Of a stretch of DNA of 9,439 bases, positions 1-5,555 are shown piece by piece. The DNA is taken from contig CAMMKL010000066.1 of NCBI GenBank assembly GCA_946497265.1, positions 1-9,439 on the forward strand, given 5' to 3'. Within the stretch, counting starts at the first letter, position 1. Each line of letters begins with the position of its first letter. The notes below the pieces were generated by a model, which saw nothing but the letters and a program-made list of their open reading frames with translations, did not search any database and was not told where the DNA came from. Source of the DNA: an uncultured Clostridia bacterium. GTDB lineage: Bacteria; Bacillota; Clostridia; Oscillospirales; Acutalibacteraceae. The position numbers and the translations under genes are program-made.

Positions 1-221
1 TTTCCACCGCCGTTTTGCCGTCGATCAGGGTGATGATGGGGCGCAGGCCCAGCAACAGGCCCCAGCAAAAATCCGGCCAGCATAACGGGGATGTGCATGG
101 GGAGAAAGATCTGCCCGGCAGCACTTCCGCCGATCAAATGAAAAACCTGAGGCAACAGGATTCCCACCGCAATGAGCAGGGCGGTATAGGTCAGTTTTTT
201 TACATCTACGTTTTTCTTCAT
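1..221 (-). CDS. ECF transporter S component-like membrane protein, N-terminus (partial, possible frameshift)
   Basis: The first 73 residues of a leftward gene that continues beyond the window edge. After a short basic start (MKKNVDVKKL) come hydrophobic segments at about residues 10-30 and 40-57, with the element LPMHIPVMLAGFLLGP. A 'LPMHIPV-L-GF--GP' element is typical of substrate-binding (S) subunits of energy-coupling-factor vitamin importers, which sit in the membrane and dock onto the shared EcfT/EcfA module. The substrate cannot be told from this piece. Start is ATG at 221, one base after the aldo/keto reductase stop, so the two are probably co-transcribed. The annotated frame turns into a Pro/His/Arg-rich tail after residue 58, whereas the next frame reads hydrophobic (LLLGLRPIITLIDG) to the edge, suggesting an indel near 45-64, either real or from sequencing. 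Family call is moderately sure; intactness is doubtful. Confidence 0.65.
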   Translation of the reverse strand, partial: MKKNVDVKKLTYTALLIAVGILLPQVFHLIGGSAAGQIFLPMHIPVMLAGFLLGPVAGPAPHHHPDRRQNGGG

Positions 222-222
222 A

Positions 223-1359
223 TTATTCTTTCCGTTCCTTTGCAAAGCATTTCTGAATTACGGGCATTAGTTCATGAATAGGAAGATGCTGTGGGCAAGC
301 TTTTTCGCAGTGTTTGCAGGCTCGGCAGGCTTCGGCTTTTTTTGGCAACTTTTCATAAAGGGCGGATGCCTTTTCCATGCCCAGCGAAACGGTGCTGTTA
401 TAAGCCTCAAAGGTTCCGGGAATATCCAGGCCGAAGGGGCACGGCATACAATACGAGCATTTGGTGCAGGAAACCAGCGCCATCGTGTCGTAAACCGTTT
501 TGGCACGGGAGAGCATGGAGAGATCTTTTTCCGAAAGCATACCCACGCTGGAACGTGAGGCATACATAAGGTTATCCTCTACTTGCTGGAAGCTGTGCAT
601 CCCGCTTAGCAGAAGAGATACCTCCGGCCGGTTCCAGAGGAAATCGAGCGCCCATTCCACCGGGCTTTTTTCCGGCGATAGCTCAGCAGCGACCGCTTTG
701 GTAGGGGAAGCGAGTTTTCCGCCCAGCAAAGGCTCCATAACAATAACGCCTAAGCCTTTGGAAGCGGCGTACTCCAAACCCTCGATGCCCGCTTGATGGT
801 GAATGTCGATGTAATTCAGCTGGATTTGGCAAAAATCCCAATGCCCATATCCGTCCACAATCTTCTGAAAGGCTTCGTAACTATCGTGGAAGGAAAAACC
901 GATATGCCGGATTTTTCCTGCAGCTTTGGCCCGCTCCATTTTGTCAAGCAGCTCGAATTTAAGGACGACATTGTTCCAGGTGTTTAGGCTTAAAGCGTGC
1001 AGCAGGTAAAAGTCGATCGTATCGGTTTGCAGCCGAACAAGCTGTTCCTCCAGTATCCTCTCAAAATCCGATTCTGTTTTCATACTGAAAACAGGGGATT
1101 TGGTTGCCAGGTAGGTTTTTTCCCGGTATCCATCCTTTAGCGCTTTTCCCACCAGGCTTTCGCTCTGGCCGCTGTGGTAAAAGTAGGCGGTATCGATATA
1201 ATTGACGCCGTTGTCGATCCCATGCCGGATCATGCGGATCGCTTCCGTTTCGTCAAAAGCGCCGCTGTTGGGATCGCCGTCGGTGGTAGGCAGCCGCATG
1301 CAGCCAAAACCCAAGGCGGAGACGTTTTCTTTCATGGTACCAAATTGTCTGTATTGCAC
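223..1359 (-). CDS. Aldo/keto reductase with C-terminal 4Fe-4S ferredoxin-like domain
   Basis: Predicted 378-residue oxidoreductase of the aldo/keto reductase superfamily, the usual size for the clostridial type that carries iron-sulfur clusters. The TIM-barrel part opens with YRQFG...VSALGFGCMRLP. The catalytic tetrad is visible as D56 and Y61 (NYIDTAYFYHSG), K87 (ATKSP) and H121 (FYLLHAL). The C-terminus has two four-cysteine motifs, CTKCSYCMPCP and CRACKHCEKACP, each able to bind a 4Fe-4S cluster, so it may exchange electrons with ferredoxin as well as a nicotinamide cofactor. The substrate is unknown. The start chosen is GTG at 1359: it follows a strong AAGGGGGG ribosome site and matches where the family begins. 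The longer ATG reading (to 1431) is excluded because that ATG lies inside the -35 box of the gene's own promoter. The S component-like gene follows after one base. Confidence 0.9.
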   Translation of the reverse strand: MQYRQFGTMKENVSALGFGCMRLPTTDGDPNSGAFDETEAIRMIRHGIDNGVNYIDTAYFYHSGQSESLVGKALKDGYREKTYLATKSPVFSMKTESDFERILEEQLVRLQTDTIDFYLLHALSLNTWNNVVLKFELLDKMERAKAAGKIRHIGFSFHDSYEAFQKIVDGYGHWDFCQIQLNYIDIHHQAGIEGLEYAASKGLGVIVMEPLLGGKLASPTKAVAAELSPEKSPVEWALDFLWNRPEVSLLLSGMHSFQQVEDNLMYASRSSVGMLSEKDLSMLSRAKTVYDTMALVSCTKCSYCMPCPFGLDIPGTFEAYNSTVSLGMEKASALYEKLPKKAEACRACKHCEKACPQHLPIHELMPVIQKCFAKERKE

Positions 1360-1401
1360 AGTAGGCCCCCCTTGTCCAAATATCACTTTTGAGCTTCTCT
1401 T

Positions 1402-1430
1402 ATTATACTTGTTTTCCCGGGTTTTGTCCA
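1402..1430 (-). promoter_or_regulatory. SigA-type promoter for the aldo/keto reductase unit
   Basis: Read on the minus strand: -35 TGGACA (1430-1425), 17-bp spacer, -10 TATAAT (1407-1402). This is one mismatch from consensus with ideal spacing. Transcription would start near 1395, leaving a leader of about 35 bases before the GTG start. It lies about 70 bases from the divergent plus-strand promoter. Confidence 0.8.
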
Positions 1431-1496
1431 TAAAAGGGTGGATTTTCCCCTAAAACCCTATTTTGAAAAGACTTTAAAATAAATCCGATAAAAGAA

Positions 1497-1524
1497 TAAA
1501 CAACCTCTTCTCATTCTTTATAAT
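1497..1524 (+). promoter_or_regulatory. Probable promoter for the zinc-ribbon membrane protein gene
   Basis: A perfect -10 TATAAT at 1519-1524 with a weak -35 TAAACA (1497-1502) at 16-bp spacing. It stands about 40 bases upstream of the ribosome site GAGGAGGG (1553-1560). The -35 matches consensus at four of six positions, so activity may depend on an activator or on the flanking AT-rich DNA. Confidence 0.55.
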
Positions 1525-1550
1525 ATCAGATGGTACATATTAATATCAGA
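1521..1550 (+). repeat. Two exact 10-bp direct repeats (TAATATCAGA) 20 bp apart
   Basis: TAATATCAGA occurs at 1521-1530 and again at 1541-1550. Centre-to-centre distance is 20 bp, about two helical turns, so both copies face the same side of the DNA. The first copy overlaps the -10 box and the second lies in the expected early transcribed region, just before the ribosome site. This arrangement fits a repressor operator, but no regulator is identified. Confidence 0.45.
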
Positions 1551-1565
1551 ATGAGGAGGGCTTAT

Positions 1566-2507
1566 ATGGTAAATTCCTATCTAAAACAGTTTGCCGCACT
1601 GTATGCAATGGTTTACGATTCCAAACGTATGGCGGCATACGGAAAATACCAGGGATACGACGTGGTAATCCAAGACGCGACACAACAAGCACAGTATGTA
1701 ATCCAGATGGCCGTAAACGGTACCACGCCCTATTTTGTGGAACAAACAGCGCAATTTGTGCAATCACTGAACTTTCCCTTTGTGAACTATGCGAAGTATG
1801 AAAACCTGACGATCACCGTCAGCGTAAAAAACAAGCCCCGCAAAATACAGGAATATTTTGTAGAGGTGCTCAATGTGCTGGTTTCCTACTGCCGCAACGC
1901 CGGACTGGCGAGCTGCTGCAAATACTGCGGCACGCAGGCCGGGATAGGGGCTTACAGCATCAACCGGAATGTGGATATGCTATGCGGAAATTGCTTTGGA
2001 AAAATTTCTCAAAATCTCGCGCAGGCCCAGAGGACCATCCGTGAAGAAAAGGGCAGTCTGCTCGCCGGGTTGGTCGGCGCTTTCCTGTTTTCCCTAGCCG
2101 GGGTAGCGCTTTGGGTAATCATTGGCCAATTTGGCTGGATCGCGGCGATTGCCGGGCTGATTATCGTGGTATGCGCGCTCAAAGGCTTTGAAAAATTCGG
2201 CGGCAAAATGAACCTGGCCGGCGCTATTTTGGTTTTTGTACTTTCCATTGTAATGGTAGTGCTGGCGGAAACCATCTCGGAAAGCATCCTCATGACCCAG
2301 GCGCTCTATGAAGAAGGGTTTTCCATCACCTTCTTCCAGGTATTGGGAGGTTTTTTCTCTCTATTGAATCTTTCAGAAGACCTGCTTGCAGAATACATTA
2401 AAAATGTCGGGATCGGCATTGTCTTTACGGTGGCGGCCAGCGTTTCCACGCTTATGAATACCTATCGGAATAAGAACTTAAAACACGAATTGGTCAAGTT
2501 AAACTAA
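1566..2507 (+). CDS. Zinc-ribbon, multi-helix membrane protein of unknown function
   Basis: Predicted 313 residues; I do not recognise a named family. Residues 1-110 look soluble and mixed alpha/beta. A probable zinc ribbon follows, with C118-x2-C121 (CKYCG) and C140-x2-C143 (CGNC). From about 160 the protein is hydrophobic: likely membrane helices near 164-187, 190-206, 216-235 and 283-297, with a glycine-rich stretch (GQFGWIAAIAGLII, then CALKGFEKFGG), and a basic C-terminal tail. Proteins with this zinc-ribbon-then-helices layout are common as hypotheticals in Bacillota (general recollection). Start is ATG 1566, five bases after GAGGAGGG. The in-frame ATG at 1530 begins only six bases after the -10 box and has no ribosome site. 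The gene is single, with its own promoter and terminator. No substrate or partner can be proposed. Confidence 0.75.
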   Translation: MVNSYLKQFAALYAMVYDSKRMAAYGKYQGYDVVIQDATQQAQYVIQMAVNGTTPYFVEQTAQFVQSLNFPFVNYAKYENLTITVSVKNKPRKIQEYFVEVLNVLVSYCRNAGLASCCKYCGTQAGIGAYSINRNVDMLCGNCFGKISQNLAQAQRTIREEKGSLLAGLVGAFLFSLAGVALWVIIGQFGWIAAIAGLIIVVCALKGFEKFGGKMNLAGAILVFVLSIVMVVLAETISESILMTQALYEEGFSITFFQVLGGFFSLLNLSEDLLAEYIKNVGIGIVFTVAASVSTLMNTYRNKNLKHELVKLN

Positions 2508-2514
2508 AAACGAA

Positions 2515-2551
2515 ATCAGCTGAAACCTGGTGACAGGTGGTTCCGTCTGAT
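2515..2551 (+). other. Structured 3' untranslated hairpin with GNRA tetraloop
   Basis: Between the stop codon and the terminator lies a nested fold: ATCAG (2515-2519) pairs with CTGAT (2547-2551), enclosing ACCTG-GTGA-CAGGT (2525-2538), a five-pair stem capped by a GNRA-type loop. It may stabilise the 3' end of the transcript or be part of a small RNA. Seen by eye only. Confidence 0.35.
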
Positions 2552-2554
2552 AAC

Positions 2555-2616
2555 CCCCCAACGGCGCGCAGCTTCTTCTATATTAAGAGAGGCCGCCTTG
2601 GGGGATTGTTTTATTT
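2555..2616 (+). terminator. Intrinsic terminator after the membrane protein gene
   Basis: CCCCCAA (2555-2561) plus GGCG (2563-2566) pairs with CGCC (2594-2597) plus TTGGGGG (2598-2604), eleven pairs with one bulged C. The apical part can extend with TCTT (2574-2577) and AAGA (2585-2588). A T-rich run ATTGTTTTATTTT follows immediately. Confidence 0.75.
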
Positions 2617-2947
2617 TAAATGGATGTAAGCAAATGAGGAATGGACGGCCGATAAGCCGGACATTCTGTATAAATTGAGTATGTTAAGACCGTATGCTTT
2701 TGACGCATGTACTCACAATATTTTTCCGGAATTTCTTATATTTTCTTTTTTATCGCTTGCCGGTTTTAAAGAAAATGCCATCCTTTTGGCGTACCTTAAA
2801 ACGACATAGGCATCTTTTCGGCTTTGGTTAATATGGGGTTGATGAACCGCCTTTCATTCGCAGTTGGGAAGAAAATCTGGATTGAAGGCTAGCATTGGCC
2901 GGCTTACGAAGACGAGACGTTTTATAATTGTTAAAGAAAATGATAAT
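2617..2947 (+). other. Gene-free stretch with several inverted repeats; candidate structured RNA
   Basis: This stretch has no open reading frame with a credible ribosome site, yet it lies between two intrinsic terminators, so something transcribed probably ends at 2980. Inverted repeats include 2638-2667 (outer GAATG/CATTC, inner GGC/GCC with a CGATAA loop and two opposed G-A mismatches), ATTGAGTA with TACTC/AAT at 2674-2720, and 2763-2802 (GTTTTAA/TTAAAAC outside, GCCA/TGGC inside). An eight-base long-range match joins TAAGCCGG (2653-2660) and CCGGCTTA (2899-2906). No clear -35/-10 pair was found in it. It could be a non-coding RNA, or merely decayed DNA. The RNA class is not recognised. Confidence 0.35.
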
Positions 2948-2980
2948 AGCTAAGAAGACAACCTTAGCTTTGCTTTTTTT
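2948..2980 (+). terminator. Intrinsic terminator upstream of the fatty acid operon
   Basis: Perfect seven-pair stem AGCTAAG (2948-2954) and CTTAGCT (2963-2969) with loop AAGACAAC, followed by TTGC and an unbroken run of seven T to 2980. It would insulate the fatty acid promoters from upstream transcription. The nearest upstream gene already has its own terminator at 2555-2616. Confidence 0.75.
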
Positions 2981-3029
2981 AGTGCTTTTTATGAACTTGA
3001 AATATCCCGCCCAATTTCTACTGTTAGTG

Positions 3030-3038
3030 TGGTATACT
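3030..3038 (+). promoter_or_regulatory. Possible extended -10 promoter upstream of the fab operon
   Basis: TGGTATACT has the TGn extension followed by TATACT, one mismatch from the -10 consensus. No -35 sits at the usual distance. If used, it would start transcription near 3045, some 70 bases upstream of the main promoter, and run through the putative operator. Confidence 0.35.
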
Positions 3039-3081
3039 AGAATCGTTTAGGAATGAGTACCCATATGTAGCCATTTTTTGC

Positions 3082-3109
3082 TTGACAAATTTGCTACAAA
3101 GTTTATAAT
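3082..3109 (+). promoter_or_regulatory. Main SigA-type promoter of the fatty acid synthesis operon
   Basis: Perfect -35 TTGACA (3082-3087), 16-bp spacer, perfect -10 TATAAT (3104-3109). Expected start is near 3116, inside the palindromic operator, giving a leader of about 60 bases to the fabT ATG. Confidence 0.85.
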
Positions 3110-3113
3110 TAAA

Positions 3114-3130
3114 AGTTAGATTGTCAAACT
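3114..3130 (+). promoter_or_regulatory. Putative FabT-type operator palindrome
   Basis: AGTTAGA-TTG-TCAAACT: two seven-base arms around a three-base centre with one mismatched pair. It begins five bases after the -10, where a bound regulator would block RNA polymerase. From memory, the FabT site of streptococci and enterococci is close to AGTTTGAcTATCAAACT, which agrees at most positions. The first gene of the operon encodes a MarR protein, so autoregulation by FabT is the natural reading. Binding is inferred. Confidence 0.6.
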
Positions 3131-3174
3131 AATTAAAAAGGCGTTTGCCTACGATATCAACAGGAGTGAAAAAA

Positions 3175-3636
3175 ATGTTTTGTGAGCAGCTCGGGGACGC
3201 TTTGGAAGAAGCCTATCGGCTGATTGCCAAAGTGGAGTCGGCCATGGTCACCAATGTTAGGGGGCTCAAGCTTTCCATTAATGAGCTGCATTTGCTGGAA
3301 GCGGTCCGAAAAGGCGGGGAACGGGGCAGCACCATCAGCAATATTGCCGCCCGCCTTTCCATTACGCTTTCCTCCGTCACCGTCGGTGTCAATAAATTGG
3401 AGCATAAGGGCTTAGTAGTCAAATGCCGTGACAAATCCGACGGCCGGGTGGTGTTGGTGCGTCTGACCGAAACCGGCCGCAAAGCGGAACGGGTGCACCA
3501 TCGATTTTACCGCAGCCTGGCATGCAGCCTTTCGCAGAATGTAACCCTCCAGGAGCAGAGGCTCCTTTTAAACAGCTTAAGGGATATCAATCAATTTTTA
3601 AGAATAAAAGCTAGAAAAATGGAGGCAAAGAAATGA
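3175..3636 (+). CDS. fabT: MarR-family transcriptional regulator of fatty acid synthesis (FabT-like)
   Basis: Predicted 153-residue winged helix-turn-helix protein of the MarR family, normal length. The helix-turn-helix covers about residues 52-80 (STISNIAARLSITLSSVTVG) and the wing about 83-98 (CRDKSDGRVVLVRLTETG), flanked by N- and C-terminal helices that make the dimer. FabT proteins repress fatty acid operons, and in lactic acid bacteria long-chain acyl-ACP acts as corepressor (known for the family). Position as first gene of this operon and the palindrome at 3114-3130 support that role here. Start ATG 3175 has AGGAG eight bases upstream; the in-frame TTG at 3145 has no such site and would add ten residues foreign to the family. 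The stop overlaps the fabH start (ATGA), implying translational coupling. The ligand is not shown by the sequence. Confidence 0.85.
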   Translation: MFCEQLGDALEEAYRLIAKVESAMVTNVRGLKLSINELHLLEAVRKGGERGSTISNIAARLSITLSSVTVGVNKLEHKGLVVKCRDKSDGRVVLVRLTETGRKAERVHHRFYRSLACSLSQNVTLQEQRLLLNSLRDINQFLRIKARKMEAKK

Positions 3637-4595
3637 GTTTTCGTATTTTAGGGACCGGAAAGTCAGTACCGGATTATGTACTGACAAACGACGAGATGGC
3701 CACGATCGTAGACACAAACGACGAGTGGATCCGAACCCGTTCCGGCATTCGGGAACGTCGCATCTGCACTACCGAAACTCCCAGCACCTTGGCAACCCAG
3801 GCGGCAGAGCGCGCGCTGAAAGACGCGCATGTATCCGCTCAGGAATTGGATTTGATCATCTGCGCGACCATCCGCGGCGAATACATCAGCCCGGCGGAAG
3901 CCTGCGTCATTCAAAAAAACATTGGCGCTACCTGCCCGGCGTTTGATTTGAACGCCGCCTGCTCCGGGTTCCTGTATGCATTGGATGTGGCGGACGGTTT
4001 CTTTGCCCGTAAGCGGGTCAAGAAAGTATTGGTGGTCGGCATGGATAACATGAGCAATTCCCTGGATTGGCAGGACCGCTCTACCTGTGTGCTGTTCGGA
4101 GACGGCGGCGGCGCGGCGGTGCTGGGCGAAGGGGACGGCCTTCTTTCCATCCATATTACCGCCCAGGGCGACTACGATTGTCTCGCAATCCCCCGCGGGG
4201 AAAACACCAATCCCCGGTATGCAAACGGGAGCCAACGGCCGGTACTGAAGATGAACGGTCGGGATGTGTACAAATTTGCGGTAAACGCCATGAGCAAGGG
4301 CCTGCAAAAAGCGGTGGACGACGCAGGGCTAAAGCAGGAGCAGATCAATTGGGTGATTCCCCATCAGGCGAATATCCGCATTATCGACGCGGCGGCGGCC
4401 AAACTCCAAATTCCACGTGAGCGTTACTTCTGCAACATCGCAAGCTACGGTAACACATCGGCCGGCAGCATCCCGATTGCACTGGATGAGATGAACAAAG
4501 AAGGAATACTGAAAAACGGCGACCTGATCGCCATGTCTGCTTTTGGCGGCGGTTTAACCAGCGCAAGCTGTGTGATCCGTTGGAACAAGGATTAA
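3633..4595 (+). CDS. fabH: 3-oxoacyl-[acyl-carrier-protein] synthase III
   Basis: Cytosolic condensing enzyme that starts fatty acid synthesis by joining an acyl-CoA primer to malonyl-ACP. At 320 residues it has the usual length. The catalytic triad is complete: C110 in DLNAACSGF, H244 in VIPHQANIRI and N274 in ASYGNTSAGS. The thiolase-fold glycine loop FGGGLTSA is near the end. In the primer-pocket loop (about residues 79-91, TIRGEYISPAEAC) the residue aligning with the bulky F87 of E. coli FabH is S86, suggesting a roomier pocket that might accept branched or longer primers (inference). The ATG at 3633 overlaps the fabT stop and follows GGAGG by seven bases. An acpP gene often follows fabH in Clostridia; here fabK comes after only 12 bases. 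Confidence 0.95.
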   Translation: MSFRILGTGKSVPDYVLTNDEMATIVDTNDEWIRTRSGIRERRICTTETPSTLATQAAERALKDAHVSAQELDLIICATIRGEYISPAEACVIQKNIGATCPAFDLNAACSGFLYALDVADGFFARKRVKKVLVVGMDNMSNSLDWQDRSTCVLFGDGGGAAVLGEGDGLLSIHITAQGDYDCLAIPRGENTNPRYANGSQRPVLKMNGRDVYKFAVNAMSKGLQKAVDDAGLKQEQINWVIPHQANIRIIDAAAAKLQIPRERYFCNIASYGNTSAGSIPIALDEMNKEGILKNGDLIAMSAFGGGLTSASCVIRWNKD

Positions 4596-4607
4596 GGAGG
4601 GCTTTTC

Positions 4608-5555
4608 GTGATCAAGACACCTTTGTGTGAAATGCTGGGGATTGAATATCCCATTTTTCAAGGCGGTATGGCCTGGGTTGCAGACGCTTCCCTCGCGGCG
4701 GCGGTCAGCAACGCGGGCGGACTCGGTATCATCGCGGCCATGAACTCCAACGGCGAGCAATTGGCGGCGGAAATCCGCAAGGCCAAAGAATTGACAGACA
4801 AGCCGTTCGGCGTAAACATCATGCTAATGAGCCCCTTTGCGGAAGAAGTTGCGCAGACAGTCGTCGAGGAAGGGATTCAGGTTGTAACCACCGGTGCGGG
4901 AAATCCGGGGAAATATATGGAGAAATGGCTTCAAGCCGGCATCAAGGTGATCCCGGTAATCCCCTCCACCGCTTTGGCCCGCCGTATGGAGCGGGAAGGC
5001 GCCTGCGCGGTGGTTGCGGAAGGCGGGGAATCCGGCGGCCATGTGGGTGAGCTTACCACCATGGCTTTGGTGCCTCAGGTGTGCGACGCGGTCAATATCC
5101 CCGTCATCGCGGCGGGCGGCATTGCGGACGGCCGGGGGATTGCGGCATCCTTGATGTTGGGAGCTGTCGGCGTACAGGTAGGCACCCGGTTCCTGGTCGC
5201 CAAGGAATGCACCATCTGCCAGGAGTACAAGGATAAGGTGTTAAAAGCCAAGGACATCGACACCGTGGTAACCGGCAGACGGCTGGGGCATCCGGTGCGC
5301 GGCCTGCGCAACGCGTTTACCAGGGAATACAGCAAAAAAGAATGGGACAGCACCATACCCGACGATGAACTGGAGAGTTTGGGCGGCGGCGTGTTGCGCC
5401 TGGCGGCCAGGGAGGGCGACGTTTCCAACGGTTCGGTCCTGGCGGGCCAGATTGCCGGTATGGTGACAAAAGAGCAGCCGGCAGCCGAAATGATAAAGGA
5501 AATGTTTACCGAAGCGGAAGAATTGCTGGGAGGTGCGTCAAAATGGGTAAAATAG
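4608..5555 (+). CDS. fabK: Enoyl-[acyl-carrier-protein] reductase II, FMN-dependent
   Basis: Flavoprotein that reduces trans-2-enoyl-ACP to acyl-ACP, the last step of each elongation cycle, with NADH or NADPH through FMN. At 315 residues it has normal length for FabK and the related nitronate monooxygenase fold. Visible elements are PIFQGGMAWVA at the start, SNAGGLGII near 34-42, EGGESGGHVG (138-147) with H145 matching the essential histidine of pneumococcal FabK, and the phosphate-binding glycines IAAGGIADGRG (167-177) then GVQVGTRF. Operon position separates it from nitronate monooxygenases, which share the fold. The start is GTG 4608, seven bases after AAGGAGG. Its end overlaps fabD by 13 bases. 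It is the only enoyl reductase in the window; FabK is not the usual target of triclosan-type FabI inhibitors (family knowledge). Confidence 0.95.
   Translation: MIKTPLCEMLGIEYPIFQGGMAWVADASLAAAVSNAGGLGIIAAMNSNGEQLAAEIRKAKELTDKPFGVNIMLMSPFAEEVAQTVVEEGIQVVTTGAGNPGKYMEKWLQAGIKVIPVIPSTALARRMEREGACAVVAEGGESGGHVGELTTMALVPQVCDAVNIPVIAAGGIADGRGIAASLMLGAVGVQVGTRFLVAKECTICQEYKDKVLKAKDIDTVVTGRRLGHPVRGLRNAFTREYSKKEWDSTIPDDELESLGGGVLRLAAREGDVSNGSVLAGQIAGMVTKEQPAAEMIKEMFTEAEELLGGASKWVK

Noticed and set aside
2681..2809. A 42-codon reading frame (MLRPYAFDAC...) with a hydrophobic middle
   Set aside because: No ribosome site precedes its ATG, and it runs through two strong inverted repeats; chance is the simpler reading.
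2640..3060. A full RNase P RNA gene on the minus strand, prompted by the 3'-end-like motif at 2640-2672
   Set aside because: The conserved 5' core (GAGGAAAGTCC-like) and internal conserved blocks are not present on the minus strand in the 400 bases where they should be.
3139..3150. Hairpin AGGC-GTTT-GCCT in the fabT leader
   Set aside because: Four pairs only; too weak to call a regulatory structure.
3145..3174. A TTG start for fabT, ten codons upstream
   Set aside because: No ribosome site precedes it, while ATG 3175 has AGGAG at good spacing and gives the normal MarR length.
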